Assembly (NCBI RefSeq): GCF_000001735.4
Contig: NC_003074.8
Location: 12,772,101 to 12,836,100, forward strand
Reading direction: 5' to 3'
DNA: 64,000 nt
From: Arabidopsis thaliana
Taxonomy: Eukaryota > Streptophyta > Magnoliopsida > Brassicales > Brassicaceae
Below are positions 63,548-64,000 of this stretch, piece by piece (the stretch's first letter is position 1; every line of letters begins with the position of its first letter). A model generated the notes under the pieces. That model worked only from the letters and a program-made list of their open reading frames with translations. It searched no databases and was not told the DNA's origin. A program made the position numbers and the translations under genes.

Positions 63548-64000
63548 TCCTGGCGTTCAGTTCTCTTTTTATTATTGTTTTTCTTTTAAATATATCTTGC
63601 TTTGTCTTTTCAGACAATTTGGACTTTTATAATATTTATTGTTTTGCTCTCTATTATTGTTCTGTTTTAAATTCTGAAATACATTACGTTTTAACAGAAT
63701 AAACAAATTACTCGGAAAAGTTTACTTATTTTAATTAACGTTATTCTCAATTATTAAGAAATAAATTATATAGATTTGTAAAATCGAAGATTTGTAATAC
63801 ACAAATGACAGTATTCTGATATGTATGTCTGTTTTGTATTTTTTTTAAATGATTATATGCGGACAGTCATTATCACTTTAATAAACAGTATATAAACGCA
63901 ATAATTATTCTATTATTTAGAATATTTTTAGGATATTAATTACTTATTATAGATATCATTTCAAATTCTCTCACTATAGATATTGTCAGTTTTCGTATAT
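63548..64000. other. AT-rich non-coding right end
   Basis: Nothing beyond AT-rich sequence is seen after the stop of the RPA-like gene. Confidence 0.5.

Overview
The window is plant nuclear DNA, most likely a pericentromeric or otherwise transposon-dense region of a Brassicaceae genome. It is AT-rich, has plant GT-AG introns, and is built almost wholly from plant transposable elements. Several families are typical of Brassicaceae: DUF1985 genes carried by Mutator-like elements (MULEs), DUF4283-type L1 LINEs, Athila-like Gypsy elements, PIF1-encoding Helitrons and RPA70/DUF223 genes. A TPS-a-like terpene synthase relic with a putative plastid transit peptide is the only recognisable host metabolic gene. 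I found no intact, clearly functional host gene and no rRNA, tRNA or CRISPR.

Layout. 1-1.6 kb: end of a broken hAT transposase with a TTF zinc finger (minus). 3.45-11.9 kb: a composite MULE with a broken mudrA-like transposase (plus), a small GRF-finger-like gene (plus) and a DUF1985 gene (minus) split by a solo LTR. 12.1-14.7 kb: terpene synthase pseudogene (minus). 15.8-24.8 kb: a near-full-length L1 LINE (minus) with a 13-bp target site duplication (TSD), its ORF1 split by a complete hAT element (20.4-23.8 kb) with a perfect 8-bp TSD. 26.5-34.1 kb: a decayed autonomous-type Helitron (minus; Rep plus PIF1 helicase) carrying a poly(A) retroposon and sitting in a dispersed repeat here called R. 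34.75-37.5 kb: a second Helitron (plus) in the same R copy, its body almost wholly a degenerate ~62-bp minisatellite. 37.9-44.4 kb: a second copy of the MULE, again with a downstream minus-strand DUF1985 gene. 46.5-49.7 kb: a LINE whose 5' part is inverted relative to its 3' part. 49.7-52.4 kb: two more R copies. 52.4-55.2 kb: a chromovirus-like Gypsy 3' half (minus), cut by an Athila-like Gypsy element (55.2-58.8 kb, plus) with LTR, primer-binding site, gag and protease but no reverse transcriptase. 59.4-63.5 kb: two RPA70/DUF223-like pseudogenes in tandem (plus).

These genes do not form a pathway; the window reads as a record of nested insertions. Insertion order can be read in several places: LINE then hAT; MULE then solo LTR; R then Helitron 1 then retroposon; R then Helitron 2; chromovirus then Athila. 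The most unusual items are the composite MULE with a short repeat motif shared across its non-coding parts, the minisatellite-bodied Helitron with a readable empty site, the ~103-bp direct repeat flanking Helitron 1, and an in-frame TGA shared by both MULE transposase copies.
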